NCBI GenBank assembly: GCA_963711675.1
Contig: CAVQFB010000006.1
Coordinates: 62,001-126,000, forward strand
From: CAVQFB01 sp963711675
GTDB taxonomy: Bacteria > Acidobacteriota > Terriglobia > Terriglobales > Acidobacteriaceae
DNA: 64,000 nucleotides
Direction: 5' to 3'
The first letter of the stretch is position 1. Each line of letters starts with the position of its first letter. Below, piece after piece: positions 7,160 through 16,548 of the stretch. Under the pieces are notes generated by a model. That model was not told the origin of the DNA. It saw only the letters and a program-made list of their open reading frames with translations, and did no database searches. A program made the translations under genes and the position numbers.

Positions 7160-10100
7160 CTACATCTGAAATCCACCATGTGGCACGAGCATCACGATAC
7201 GGACTCCCGCCCCGCCGGCTGATGCCTGCTCCGCCACCACTCCTCCCAACTCTTGCAGCACGTCGCGCAAGCGCTGCAGCACTTCGCCGGCGGCGGTGGC
7301 CTTCAGCTGAAATTTGAGCGTGCCATCGGGCGCAAACTGCGCTCCCCGTTGCGACGAAACAAATCGTGCCAGCTGTTCGGGATCGACCTTCGCGTCCTGT
7401 CGGAACTTGACGGTTACCAGGTCGCGTTTTCTCTCGATCTGGGTGACGCCAACACCCAGGCACAGCAGCTTTAGTGATGCGTAATCCAACAGGTTGCGCA
7501 CAGCCGGAGGAGGTTCTCCGTATCGGTCTTCGAGTTCGCCGCGGACGTCGCTGAGCTGCGACTCCGTCTCCACGCCCGCCACCCGTTTGTACATGCGCAA
7601 CCGCTGATTTTCTTCCCCGATGTAGCTGGCCGGAATCCGGATGTTCAAGCCCAGGTTGAGCTGGGTTTCGGCCTCTTCCGGCGCGACTTCGCCCTTCATT
7701 TCGCGGACCGCGCGCTCCAGCATCTGCGTGTACAGTTCGAAGCCTACTGCTTCGATATGACCGCTCTGTTCCCCGCCTAACAGGTTTCCTGCGCCGCGTA
7801 GTTCAAGGTCGAGCGCGGCAATCTTGAACCCTGCCCCCAGGTCGGAAAATTCCTTGAGCGCAGCCAGCCGGCGGCGCGCAATCGGCGTGAGTTCAATCTC
7901 GGGTGGCAGCAGCAGATAAGCATAGGCCCGGCGGTTCGATCTCCCCACGCGTCCCCGCAACTGGTAAAGCTCGGAGAGGCCGTGGCGGTCCGCGCGGTTG
8001 ATCAGAATCGTGTTGCAGAGTGGGATGTCCAGCCCGTTTTCGATAATCGTGGTCGAAACCAGAATGTCGGATTCGTGGTGCATGAAATTCAGCATCACCC
8101 TTTCCAATTCCGTTTCCGACATCTGTCCGTGCCCCACGATAATTTTCGCTTTCGGCACGAGTTCCTGGATCCTGGCCGCTATCTCGTAAATACTCTCCAC
8201 CCGATTGTGGACGAAGTAGATCTGCCCGCCGCGCTCGAGTTCCTGCTCGATCGAAGACTGAATCAGCTTCTCATCCCAGCTGGCCACCACCGTCTGGATC
8301 GCCATGCGGTCTTTTGGCGGCGTTTCGATCACGCTCCAGTCCCGCAGGCCCACGAGCGACATGTGCAGCGTGCGCGGTATCGGCGTCGCGGACATGGTGA
8401 GCACATCCACTTCTTTCCTGATCTGCTTCAGCCGTTCTTTGTGGCGCACGCCGAACCTCTGCTCCTCGTCCACCACCAGCAGGCCAAGATCGGCGAACTT
8501 CACATCCTTGGACAACAGCCGGTGAGTCCCAATCAGAATGTCGACCTTGCCCGCTTCCACCCTCTGCAGAATTTCCTTCTGCTGCTTCGGACTGCGGAAG
8601 CGGCTGATCATCTCAATCGTGACGGGGAATGCCGCGAACCGCTGCTTGAAAGTCTCGAAGTGCTGGAATGTGAGCACCGTCGTCGGCGCGAGTACCGCGA
8701 CTTGCTTATTGTCGTTTACCGCCTTGAACGCGGCGCGCATGGCGATTTCCGTCTTGCCGTAGCCGACGTCGCCGCAGAGCAGCCTGTCCATGGGTTGCGA
8801 AGACTCCATGTCCCGCTTCACATCGGCAATCGCCTGGTCCTGGTCTTCGGTCTCGACAAACTCGAACGTGTCTTCAAACTCCTTCATCCACTGGTTATCG
8901 GCGGCGAACGCGTGCCCCTTGGCTGCGCTGCGTTCGGCGTAGAGTTTGAGCAGTTCATCGGCCATGTCCTTCATGGCCTTGCGCACGCGCGCCTTGGTTT
9001 TCGCCCAGGCCGCAGTGCCCAGGTGACTCAGGACCGGTTTGGCACCTTCTGACGACCGATATTTCTGGACAAGGTCGAGCCGGGTAAGCGGCACATACAG
9101 CCGCGCGGCCTCGGCAAACTCAAGAAGCATGAACTCGGCGGGACCGTCCCCCTGATTGATTTCTTTCAATCCCTGGTATTGGCCGATGCCGTGCTCCACG
9201 TGCACGACGTAGTCTCCCACCTGCAGATCGCGGAAGTCGGACAGGAACGCGGAAGTCTTGGATTTTTGCCGCTGCGGCCGGGCAACTACGCCATCCGATT
9301 CGTCGAACAAATCCCGGGAGCCGAAGATAGCCAGATTGGCGTCTGGCAGCATCACTCCGTCTGGAATGTAAGCTTTGACTAGGGTCGTCGTGAAAACCTC
9401 GCCAGTGAAATAGGCGGTCTCATCGGCATAGCTCTCGCCGCTGCGGGTGCGGCTTCCCAGGCGAAAAGAGACGTTGTACTCGGTGAACATGTCCGCCAAC
9501 CGCTCGATCTCGCCGGTATTCGGCGCCGCCAGCACGACTTGTTTGCCGCTCGCCACCAGCTTCTGCACCTCTTCGAGCATTGCCGGAACCGAGCCATGGA
9601 AGCGCGGCGTGGGCTGCGCCAGAAAGCTGACCGGCTCTTCGGTCTGGCCCGCGCGCATAATTCCGAGCTGTTCGATATCGGCCCCCGGGAGCGCCGCGAC
9701 CCGGCTCCACCAGTCATCCGGCGTGACATAAAGATCCGCAGGCGTGACCAGGTTGCCCACTCCGCTGCGCTCATGGGCTTCCGCAATGCGCGTCCACACT
9801 TTGTCGAGTTCTGTCCTCAGCGTTTCCGGTTCGTCGAGCAGGACGGACGCATAGGGCAGCAGGTCAAAGATGGTGCGGTCAGCGCCAGCCACCGGAGCGT
9901 AGAACTCCCAGCCCGGAAACACCGTGGCGCCGCTCGCGCGCACAGCCTGCTCAACAACTTCATCGGTTCCGGTAATGCGTTTCCCGGACAGTCTCACATG
10001 GATCGCACCCAGCAGATCTTCGTGAACCGGAGTCTCGGTCAGTGGCAACAGCAAAGCTTCGTCGACAGGGCTCGACGATCGTTGCGTACCCGGATCGAAC

Positions 10101-10750
10101 TTGCGTATCGACTCCACTTCATCGCCGAAGAACTCAATGCGCACCGGACGATCCGCTTCCGGAGAATAGACATCGAGGATGCCGCCGCGCAGGGCATATT
10201 CGCCGGGCATCTCCACCACATCAACCGAGGTGTAACCGACGGTATTGAGATGGCGCAGCAGAGCATCTGTGTCCAGGGTCTCGGTGCGGCGCACGACGCG
10301 TGCCAGATCCGAGTAGTACTCGGCCGCACGCAAACGAATCGTAGTCGCCGCCACCGGCGAGACCACGATCGACGCCGACCCGCTTGCGATCTTCCACAGA
10401 GCTGCAGCTCGCTCTTCCTGGATTTCGGGGTGGGGAGACAGATTCTGAAAAGGCAAGACATCGCGAGCCGGCACGCGGACGATCGATTCCGGATCCACCT
10501 CGCCGGTCAATTCAGCGAACGCCTGCAGCACCGGGACCAGGTCCTCAGCGGCCCGATTGTCAGCCACGACCAGAATCAGAGGGTGCTCGGCGGCTCGCTG
10601 CAGCTGAACCAGAAGGAGAGCCTTGCCAGTGGGAGTGAGTCCGGAAACACCTAGCCGCCCCGTGCCCTCTCTCAGGTGGGAGGCAACACGCCGAAAAGCA
10701 GCTAACTTCTCCACGTCCGCGAAGAGTTCGCGAACGAACGACAGGGCCAT
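7160..10750 (-). CDS. mfd: Transcription-repair coupling factor
   Basis: 1196-residue Mfd, which removes RNA polymerase stalled at DNA lesions and recruits UvrA. Order of domains: UvrB-like N-terminal module (about 1-350), RNA-polymerase-interacting CarD-like domain with VGDYVVHVEHGIGQYQG (about 510), superfamily-2 translocase with Walker A GDVGYGKTE (about 659-667) and DEEQ box (about 760), the TRG-type motif ATPIPRTLHMSLVGLRDWS (about 785), QLRGRVGRSNRRAYAYLL, and the C-terminal TRCF domain. Somewhat longer than the 1148 residues of E. coli Mfd but complete. Cytoplasmic. Long open frames on the opposite strand here are shadows. Confidence 0.97.
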   Translation of the reverse strand: MALSFVRELFADVEKLAAFRRVASHLREGTGRLGVSGLTPTGKALLLVQLQRAAEHPLILVVADNRAAEDLVPVLQAFAELTGEVDPESIVRVPARDVLPFQNLSPHPEIQEERAAALWKIASGSASIVVSPVAATTIRLRAAEYYSDLARVVRRTETLDTDALLRHLNTVGYTSVDVVEMPGEYALRGGILDVYSPEADRPVRIEFFGDEVESIRKFDPGTQRSSSPVDEALLLPLTETPVHEDLLGAIHVRLSGKRITGTDEVVEQAVRASGATVFPGWEFYAPVAGADRTIFDLLPYASVLLDEPETLRTELDKVWTRIAEAHERSGVGNLVTPADLYVTPDDWWSRVAALPGADIEQLGIMRAGQTEEPVSFLAQPTPRFHGSVPAMLEEVQKLVASGKQVVLAAPNTGEIERLADMFTEYNVSFRLGSRTRSGESYADETAYFTGEVFTTTLVKAYIPDGVMLPDANLAIFGSRDLFDESDGVVARPQRQKSKTSAFLSDFRDLQVGDYVVHVEHGIGQYQGLKEINQGDGPAEFMLLEFAEAARLYVPLTRLDLVQKYRSSEGAKPVLSHLGTAAWAKTKARVRKAMKDMADELLKLYAERSAAKGHAFAADNQWMKEFEDTFEFVETEDQDQAIADVKRDMESSQPMDRLLCGDVGYGKTEIAMRAAFKAVNDNKQVAVLAPTTVLTFQHFETFKQRFAAFPVTIEMISRFRSPKQQKEILQRVEAGKVDILIGTHRLLSKDVKFADLGLLVVDEEQRFGVRHKERLKQIRKEVDVLTMSATPIPRTLHMSLVGLRDWSVIETPPKDRMAIQTVVASWDEKLIQSSIEQELERGGQIYFVHNRVESIYEIAARIQELVPKAKIIVGHGQMSETELERVMLNFMHHESDILVSTTIIENGLDIPLCNTILINRADRHGLSELYQLRGRVGRSNRRAYAYLLLPPEIELTPIARRRLAALKEFSDLGAGFKIAALDLELRGAGNLLGGEQSGHIEAVGFELYTQMLERAVREMKGEVAPEEAETQLNLGLNIRIPASYIGEENQRLRMYKRVAGVETESQLSDVRGELEDRYGEPPPAVRNLLDYASLKLLCLGVGVTQIERKRDLVTVKFRQDAKVDPEQLARFVSSQRGAQFAPDGTLKFQLKATAAGEVLQRLRDVLQELGGVVAEQASAGGAGVRIVMLVPHGGFQM

Positions 10751-10859
10751 TGCTCTTTGATTCTAGCAGGAGTCGAGAAGAACCTTGGCGCACCTTGGCC
10801 GTCAGACCGCCGTGCACAGCGCCTACGTCATTTGCTGCCCAGTCCTGCGGGAGTCACCT

Positions 10860-11744
10860 CTATCCCCGCAGTAACGGCCTCGTCAGGCAGGTCGGCCCAC
10901 CGCTCCCGTTGATACAAAGTTCCGAACCTGGGAAAGTCCGCACATCAAACCCGGCCTCGCGTAAGCGCCGGTTGGTTCGCTGATTCTCCTCCAGTGCGAG
11001 CAGGCGCTTCCCGCCAAGCGAAAGCACATTGCAAGCCAACGTGTCGCGTTCCGAAGCGTCGATCTCGAGGAATCGATATCCACGGCTGCGCAACAGTTCG
11101 ACGGTTTCCACGCTCAGCCAGGGCAAATCCACCAGGACAGTTTCTTCGTCCAGCACACTCATCAGCGACATCAGATGCAAACATGCGGATGGCCCCGGCC
11201 CATACGGCAGTGATGCTGAAATCACGTCCACATTTTTCGGAGCAAGGAACTCGCGAATCTGCGCAATGCCCGCCGCGTTCGTCCGATATCCGTTGCCGAC
11301 CAGCAGCGTCCGGGAATCAGCCCACACAATGTCTCCCGCTTCGCTTGACCCGGGCGCTTCCACCTTGCCCAGTATCGCAATGCTGAGTGACCGGCAAAAA
11401 TCTCCATGCGCCTTCGCCTCCTCTATCCGGTTCGTCTTCCCCGGATGCATCAGGATGACGCCGAAGTCTGTCAGAAGCGACGCGTCGTGTGTGTACACGG
11501 CGTCCAAAGTCAGCGAATCGGAAGGCGGCAATTCCATCACCTCAGCGCCGGCCACGCGCAGTTCGCGGCACAAAGCTTCGTGCTGTAATTGCGCAATTTC
11601 GAAATCTGGCTCGCGAAGAAAACCCAGTTCCCGCCACCGGTCAACTCGCGTTGAATCCTTCCATCCTGCATGCGCCGGCGAACACACCATCACCCGCTGC
11701 AACACTCCCACCATCGAATGCCCGTTGAACACATCAGAGCCCAT
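10860..11744 (-). CDS. Arginine deiminase/DDAH-fold amidinohydrolase
   Basis: About 294 residues of the guanidine-modifying (pentein) superfamily; closest in style to dimethylarginine dimethylaminohydrolase-like proteins. Visible catalytic-type segments: DAVYTHDASLLTDFG (substrate-binding Asp region), SSEAGDIVWADSRTLLVG (the E-x-G-D motif), GPSACLHLMSLMSVLD (active-site His) and the C-terminal GSGGPTCLTRPL with the nucleophilic Cys. Likely hydrolyses a modified arginine or ornithine-type substrate; exact substrate unknown. I chose the ATG at 11744 because GAGGG lies upstream; a GTG at 11765 is also possible. Confidence 0.8.
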   Translation of the reverse strand: MGSDVFNGHSMVGVLQRVMVCSPAHAGWKDSTRVDRWRELGFLREPDFEIAQLQHEALCRELRVAGAEVMELPPSDSLTLDAVYTHDASLLTDFGVILMHPGKTNRIEEAKAHGDFCRSLSIAILGKVEAPGSSEAGDIVWADSRTLLVGNGYRTNAAGIAQIREFLAPKNVDVISASLPYGPGPSACLHLMSLMSVLDEETVLVDLPWLSVETVELLRSRGYRFLEIDASERDTLACNVLSLGGKRLLALEENQRTNRRLREAGFDVRTFPGSELCINGSGGPTCLTRPLLRG

Positions 11745-11901
11745 GTGTTGTGTATCCCTCAGCACACCAGCGAATCTATCTGGCTGTTATGGCAAAAGCA
11801 ATCTGGGAAGGCAAAGCTGAGAAGCAGAACTGCCGGATTGCGCGGAGGTCACTTAGATTGAAATGGTATGCACGACACGCACTGTCGAAGGGGAAGAAAC
11901 T

Positions 11902-11935
11902 AAAAAGGACAGTCCGGAGCCCCCGAGACTGTCCT
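11902..11935 (-). terminator. Strong intrinsic terminator on the minus strand without an obvious gene
   Basis: Perfect 9-bp stem AGGACAGTC/GACTGTCCT (11906-11914 with 11927-11935), extended by an inner CGG/CCG pair, followed on the minus strand by a run of five T. No minus-strand open frame of note precedes it (hemL, at 12130, is on the plus strand), and the next minus-strand gene starts about 160 bp downstream. It therefore suggests a small RNA or an attenuated leader encoded between 11936 and about 12120. The rest of this 385-bp gap holds an AGATT-GCG-AATCT inverted repeat near 12000. Confidence 0.7.
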
Positions 11936-12129
11936 GAAACCCTCCCGGTTAGAAGGGCATGTCACTGGATAGACGCTAAGCCGGGCGTGTTTCAGATAGA
12001 TTGCGAATCTGTTAATTTCCGGTTAATTCCCGCCCGTCTGACTCGTAAGCCATCACTTACGCCTGTGATCTGCCCCGCTGCGTCCATCTATCCCGCTGCT
12101 ATATTTATCCTTCTGGCCCAGGAGGACGC

Positions 12130-13428
12130 ATGGCCCGCAAAACCGAGCAGTCCCGCAAGATGCAGAAGCGAGCCGAGCAGGTGATTCCCGGCGGCGTGAA
12201 TTCGCCGGTGCGCGCTTTTCGCTCCGTCGGCTGCGATCCTCCATTCATCGTTCGCGGCAGCGGCGCCCACATGTGGGACGCCGACGGCAACGAATACATC
12301 GACTACGTCGGTTCCTGGGGACCGCTTATCCTGGGGCACGCCGCACCGATCGTGGTCGAGGCTTTGGGCAGCGCTCTGCGCAATGGCACCAGCTTCGGGG
12401 CCTCAACGCCGGCAGAAGCTGATCTCGCTGAACTTGTTCTCTCTGCCTTCCCTCACATGCAGAAGGTGCGCTTTGTGAGTTCGGGCACGGAAGCCACGAT
12501 GTCGGCGATTCGGCTCGCCCGCGCGTATACCAGGCGCAAATACATTGTGAAGTTCGAGGGCTGCTATCACGGGCATGCTGACGCGCTTCTCGTGAAAGCC
12601 GGCTCCGGTGTCGCCACACTCGGCATACCAGGATCGGCCGGCGTTCCAGAAGAATTTACCCAGTTCACACTCGCACTCCCCTTCAACGACACGGACGCTC
12701 TGGAGGAGGCTTTCAAGAAATTCCGTCATCAGATCGCCTGTGTCATGGTTGAGCCGGTGGTCGGCAACATGGGCTGTGTCCCTCCCGGCCGCGGATACCT
12801 CGAAGCGCTCCGCACCATCACCGAGCGCGATAAGACTCTACTCATTTTCGATGAAGTCATGACCGGATTCCGGCTGGCGTTTGGCGGGGCGCAGGAGTTG
12901 TTTGCCATCCGCCCGGACCTGACGACGATGGGCAAGATCATTGGCGGAGGCTTGCCCGTGGGCGCTTATGGCGGCCCTTCCGAGATCATGGATCTGGTCG
13001 CGCCTTTAGGGCCGATGTACCAGGCGGGCACGCTTTCCGGGAATCCGCTTGCCATGGCCGCCGGCTACGCTCAACTCCGTTACCTGCGCGAGCATAAAGA
13101 AACTTACGCCCAAATCGACAAGCTGAGTGCTGACCTGGTCGCTGGCGTGGCCGCGGCAGCGAAAGAAGCCGGCGTAGCAATGACCAGCAACCGTGTCGGC
13201 TCCATGTTCACGTGGTTCTTCACGCGAGGGCCGGTTACGGACTGGAACTCCGCTGCAAAGTCCGACACCGAAGCTTTTGGGCGCTTCTTCCGTTCCATGC
13301 TGGAGAGCGGCGTCTATCTCCCGCCCTCGCAGTTCGAAGCGGCATTCCTGGGGGCTGCCCACACGGAACAGGACGTGCAACAGACCATTGCAGCGGCAAA
13401 GCAGGCGTTTGCGATGGCGCCGGCATGA
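12130..13428 (+). CDS. hemL: Glutamate-1-semialdehyde 2,1-aminomutase
   Basis: 432-residue PLP enzyme making 5-aminolevulinate from glutamate-1-semialdehyde, the C5 route to heme. N-terminal VIPGGVNSPVRAFRSVG, the SSGTEATMSAIRLARAYT segment, the DEVMTGFRLAFGGAQ motif and the PLP lysine at about residue 269 in TTMGKIIGGGLPVGAYGG match the family. A good Shine-Dalgarno sequence (AGGAGG) precedes the ATG. Full length; cytoplasmic. GluTR (hemA) is not in the window. Confidence 0.97.
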   Translation: MARKTEQSRKMQKRAEQVIPGGVNSPVRAFRSVGCDPPFIVRGSGAHMWDADGNEYIDYVGSWGPLILGHAAPIVVEALGSALRNGTSFGASTPAEADLAELVLSAFPHMQKVRFVSSGTEATMSAIRLARAYTRRKYIVKFEGCYHGHADALLVKAGSGVATLGIPGSAGVPEEFTQFTLALPFNDTDALEEAFKKFRHQIACVMVEPVVGNMGCVPPGRGYLEALRTITERDKTLLIFDEVMTGFRLAFGGAQELFAIRPDLTTMGKIIGGGLPVGAYGGPSEIMDLVAPLGPMYQAGTLSGNPLAMAAGYAQLRYLREHKETYAQIDKLSADLVAGVAAAAKEAGVAMTSNRVGSMFTWFFTRGPVTDWNSAAKSDTEAFGRFFRSMLESGVYLPPSQFEAAFLGAAHTEQDVQQTIAAAKQAFAMAPA

Positions 13429-13457
13429 TCTCTTGAGCAGATTTGTTTGAAATTTCC

Positions 13458-14198
13458 TTATCCCGTGACAGCTGTCCGGGGTTGCGTCGCCGCTTCTCCC
13501 ATCATTTCGGCGACAGTTACAAATTCATAGCCCTCGCTCTTGTAGCGCGCAATCAGCCGGTCCGTGGCGATCACGGTTTGCGAGCGGTCAGCACCCATCT
13601 TCACATCATCTCCATCGTGTAGCAGGATGACGTCTCCACCCCGGATTTTTCTGGAGACTTTCTGCACAATCTTGTCTGCGGGTGGCGCGTTCCAATCCCA
13701 CCCGGTGACGTTCCACATCACGGGCTCCAACCCGAGAGAGCGAACGACTCGCAGAGTGGACGGTCGCCGCCCGCCGAAGGGCGGACGAAATAGCCGCGAG
13801 TGATCGCCTACGGCATCGGTGAGCGCACGCATACATTCCTGAATCTGGATTTTCGTCTGTGCCTCGGAACAGAAAATCAGATTCGGGTGCGTGTAGGTGT
13901 GGTTGGCGATCACGTGCCCGCCCTGGGCTAGTTCGCGAACGATATCAGGCCGCTTCTCGACATGCCGCCCGATCAGAAAGAAAGTGGCTCGTACGCCGTG
14001 CTTGGCGAGCACTTCCAGCAGCTTAAGGGTATGCGGATCATTTGGGCCATCGTCGTAAGTAAGTGCTAATTTCTTGGACTTTCGGCCAAGTCGGACGAAC
14101 GTGCGCCCGTACCACTGCCCGGTCGGCGCCATGGACTGATAGCCTGCCGAGACCGCAGCCGCGGCCAATGCAGCCGCACCGACGAGTGGATAGACCAT
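13458..14198 (-). CDS. Polysaccharide deacetylase (NodB domain)
   Basis: 246-residue carbohydrate esterase family 4 protein with an N-terminal hydrophobic segment (about 4-22, likely signal or anchor). The metal site is complete: LTYDDGPND (Asp-Asp, about residue 46), NHTYTHPNL (His-His), RPPFGGRRP, and ILLHDGDD with the catalytic histidine near the end. It probably removes N-acetyl groups from an envelope polysaccharide or peptidoglycan, in the periplasm or at the cell surface. Convergent with hemL. Confidence 0.9.
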   Translation of the reverse strand: MVYPLVGAAALAAAAVSAGYQSMAPTGQWYGRTFVRLGRKSKKLALTYDDGPNDPHTLKLLEVLAKHGVRATFFLIGRHVEKRPDIVRELAQGGHVIANHTYTHPNLIFCSEAQTKIQIQECMRALTDAVGDHSRLFRPPFGGRRPSTLRVVRSLGLEPVMWNVTGWDWNAPPADKIVQKVSRKIRGGDVILLHDGDDVKMGADRSQTVIATDRLIARYKSEGYEFVTVAEMMGEAATQPRTAVTG

Positions 14199-14365
14199 TG
14201 GCCTTAATTGTAATTGCCGCCGATGAAAATTCCGATTCTCAACTGCGCCACCTCCTGCAAGGCGACTTGCCTCTCTCCCATCGAAAAAATTCTTGCTATT
14301 AACTTTTCTCGCAATTGATTCTCGCGCGCAAGCAAGCTATTCTGCCAATCGACCACTTCGAGCCC

Positions 14366-15031
14366 ATGGCCAACCTTTTTGAACTGCCTCGATACATTGC
14401 TGTGGAAGGTCCCATACGCGTCGGCAAGAGCACGCTGGCCAGGATTCTTGCCGAACGTCTGAATGCGCAGCGGGTCATGGAGCCGGAGGACAACCCTTTC
14501 CTGAAGGCGTTTTACGAAGGAGATCGTGGCGCAGCCTTTCAGGCGCAGTTCGCTTTCCTGATTCGCCGCTTCGAACAGCTGCGCGCGCTGGACCTCGGCA
14601 CCCGCTCGAACAAGACGATCATCGCCGACTTCATCTTCGAAAAAGACAAGCTCTTCGCGTGCCTGAACCTCGGTGACCACGAATTGGAAATCTACAATCG
14701 CTATTACAACTACTTCCGCGAACAGCTCCCCGCGCCTGATCTCGTCATTTACCTCCAGGCCACTCCCGAGGTTCTGAAGAAACGCCTGAAGAAAAAGAAT
14801 GCGCCCGGCGAGAAAGCGGTCAACGACGACTACCTTGAAGAGGTTATCAAGGCCTACGAGCACTTCTTCTTTCACTACACTTCGTCGGATTTGCTCATCG
14901 TCAACACTTCCGAGATTGACTTCGTCGATCGCAATGAAGACTTGCAGGAACTGCTGCGCAAAGTCTCCGCCCCCATCAAAGGGACGCAATACTTCCTGCC
15001 TCTGGGCTCGCAGGAAGCCGCCAGCGCGTAA
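14366..15031 (+). CDS. Deoxynucleoside kinase (dGK/dAK family)
   Basis: 221-residue P-loop kinase that phosphorylates deoxynucleosides in the salvage pathway. The P-loop is VEGPIRVGKST (about 14-24), where most relatives have GNIGAGKST-type loops. Further family marks: DFIFEKDKLFA, IYNRYYNYF, PDLVIYLQATPEVLKKRLKKK (lid region with Lys/Arg). Start taken at the ATG (MANLFELPRYIAVEG) rather than an in-frame TTG 51 bp upstream, because the kinase fold starts at residue 8. Upstream of the pan cluster in the same orientation. Confidence 0.88.
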   Translation: MANLFELPRYIAVEGPIRVGKSTLARILAERLNAQRVMEPEDNPFLKAFYEGDRGAAFQAQFAFLIRRFEQLRALDLGTRSNKTIIADFIFEKDKLFACLNLGDHELEIYNRYYNYFREQLPAPDLVIYLQATPEVLKKRLKKKNAPGEKAVNDDYLEEVIKAYEHFFFHYTSSDLLIVNTSEIDFVDRNEDLQELLRKVSAPIKGTQYFLPLGSQEAASA

Positions 15032-15195
15032 CCATGCCTATCTAATCTGTTGACTCCACAAGGTTTACGTGGATCCTCGCCGGCCAGCCACTAGGTACTG
15101 GCAACTCGCCGTTTCTGCATCTACAATATCTTCGGTTGAATCCAAGATGTGTACAGGCTCTATCCGCCCGAGGCGGAGGGGCACTGGAGGGCATC

Positions 15196-16087
15196 GTGAG
15201 TCTCACCCCGATCGGCGAACCTCGCCATAAAATTACTGTCGCTTCGCTTCGTGAAAAAAAGCTCCACCACCAACCCATCACTTGTCTGACCGCCTACGAC
15301 TATTCCAGCGCACGCCTGGTCGACGAGGCTGGCATCGACATCGTCCTCGTCGGTGACTCGCTCGCCATGACCATGCTCGGCTACGACAACACTTTCTCGG
15401 TCACCGTCGACGAGATGCTGCACCACGCTCGCGCGGCGCGCCGGGGCGTCAAGAACGCGCTCCTCATGGCCGACATGCCTTACGGCTCTTATCACGCTCA
15501 CACCCGACGAGGCCGTGCGCAACGCCGCCCGCTTCGTCAAAGAAGCCGGCGCGGAGGCCGTGAAGATCGAAGGCGGCGAAAAGCGCGCTGACCTGATCCA
15601 CCGCATCATCGACGCCGAAATTCCGGTCGCCGGACATATCGGACTGACTCCGCAGTCGGTGAATGTCATGGGCGGCTACAAGGTGCAGGGCAAGACCTTG
15701 AATGCCATCGAGCAGTTGATGCGCGACGCGGTCGCCCTCGATCGCGCGGGCGTGGCCTGCATTTTCCTGGAAGGCATTCCGCGCGAAGTCGCCGCCATGA
15801 TCACCGCGGAAGTCTCGACGCCTACCATTGGAATCGGCGCTGGCCCCGAATGCGACGGCCAGGTGCTCGTCTTCCACGACATCCTGAACCTGACGTTTGG
15901 CGCGCCCGCCAAATTCGTGCGCCGCTACGGAGACGCGGCAGCGCTCATCACGGACGCAGTGCAGGCTTTCCGCGCTGACGTGATTTCGCACCAGTACCCG
16001 TCGGATACGGAGTCCTATCATCTGCCGAAGGACACCGGAGCCGCACTCGATACTGTGCTGTCGCGCAAACATGCCATGAGACGTTAG
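15196..16087 (+). CDS. panB: 3-methyl-2-oxobutanoate hydroxymethyltransferase, broken by one extra base
   Basis: PanB makes ketopantoate, the first committed step of pantothenate synthesis. The first part (GTG at 15196, preceded by GGAGG) contains KITVASLREKK, CLTAYDYSSARLVDEAG and VGDSLAMTMLGYDNT, ending at ADMPYGSYH. The frame then shifts: skipping one G near 15496 restores LTPDEAVRNAARFVKEAG and the whole C-terminal half (EGGEKRADLIHRIIDAEIPV, GHIGLTPQSVN, IPREVAAMITAEV). No other damage is visible, so a sequencing or assembly error is the simplest explanation, although a recent mutation is possible. Clustered with panC. Confidence 0.9.
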
Positions 16088-16090
16088 AAT
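16085..16090 (+). promoter_or_regulatory. Candidate -10 element before the lipoprotein gene
   Basis: TAGAAT overlaps the panB stop region and lies 9 bp before the ATG at 16100. No Shine-Dalgarno sequence is visible between. It could give a near-leaderless transcript, but readthrough from panB is equally possible. Confidence 0.3.
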
Positions 16091-16099
16091 TCTGCTCCC

Positions 16100-16534
16100 A
16101 TGCGCCTCGTCGCAATCTTGCTCGCTATGGTTGTGCTCGTCGCCTGTCCCGCCCCTCCCAGGGAGCCTGATCCCGCCGTGGTGGAAGCGGCAGCAGAAGC
16201 AACAATTAAGGCCATCCCTGCCCCGGATTCTTCGAAGTTCAATAACGTGCACTCGGCGATGAAGTGGGACAACCCTTACCTCGTCATAACGCGGGATGGA
16301 GTAGACCTGGTCGATTACAGAAACAACGAAGTGCGTCACTTGAAGCCGGATGAAGTAGTGCTCGCACTCGGAAAGCTTTCGCCGTCGGCCTGGCCCTACG
16401 GGCGCGTCGTTGCAGCCTCAGAGAGTCGCGTGCAGGCGCAAGGCGATGACGCCCTCATACGGAAGAACCGAGGCATCGTCGCGGGCACTTTGGAAGGTTT
16501 GCAAGTCCTCATTAACTGGCTTCCCTCCGCGTGA
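16100..16534 (+). CDS. Putative lipoprotein of unknown function
   Basis: 144 residues. The N-terminus MRLVAILLAMVVLVACPAPP has a hydrophobic segment ending in a lipobox-like Leu-Val-Ala-Cys, so the mature protein would be lipid-anchored at Cys16. The rest is soluble, with no motif I recognise; it includes VITRDGVDLVDYRNNEVRHL and a C-terminal amphipathic stretch ending WLPSA. It sits between panB and panC with gaps of 12 and 14 bp, so it is probably cotranscribed with them, but a role in pantothenate synthesis is not suggested by the sequence. Confidence 0.7.
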   Translation: MRLVAILLAMVVLVACPAPPREPDPAVVEAAAEATIKAIPAPDSSKFNNVHSAMKWDNPYLVITRDGVDLVDYRNNEVRHLKPDEVVLALGKLSPSAWPYGRVVAASESRVQAQGDDALIRKNRGIVAGTLEGLQVLINWLPSA

Positions 16535-16548
16535 CCGGCAAACGTTAA

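Noticed and set aside
6910..7179. 89-codon frame in the galU/mfd gap
   Set aside because: Overlaps the ends of both neighbours, no motif, no ribosome site; the gap is too short for it to be independent.
7982..9052. Long open frame (356 codons) antisense to mfd
   Set aside because: Mfd is fully conserved on the other strand here; the antisense frame is His/Arg/Leu-rich without any family motif, a typical shadow in GC-rich DNA.
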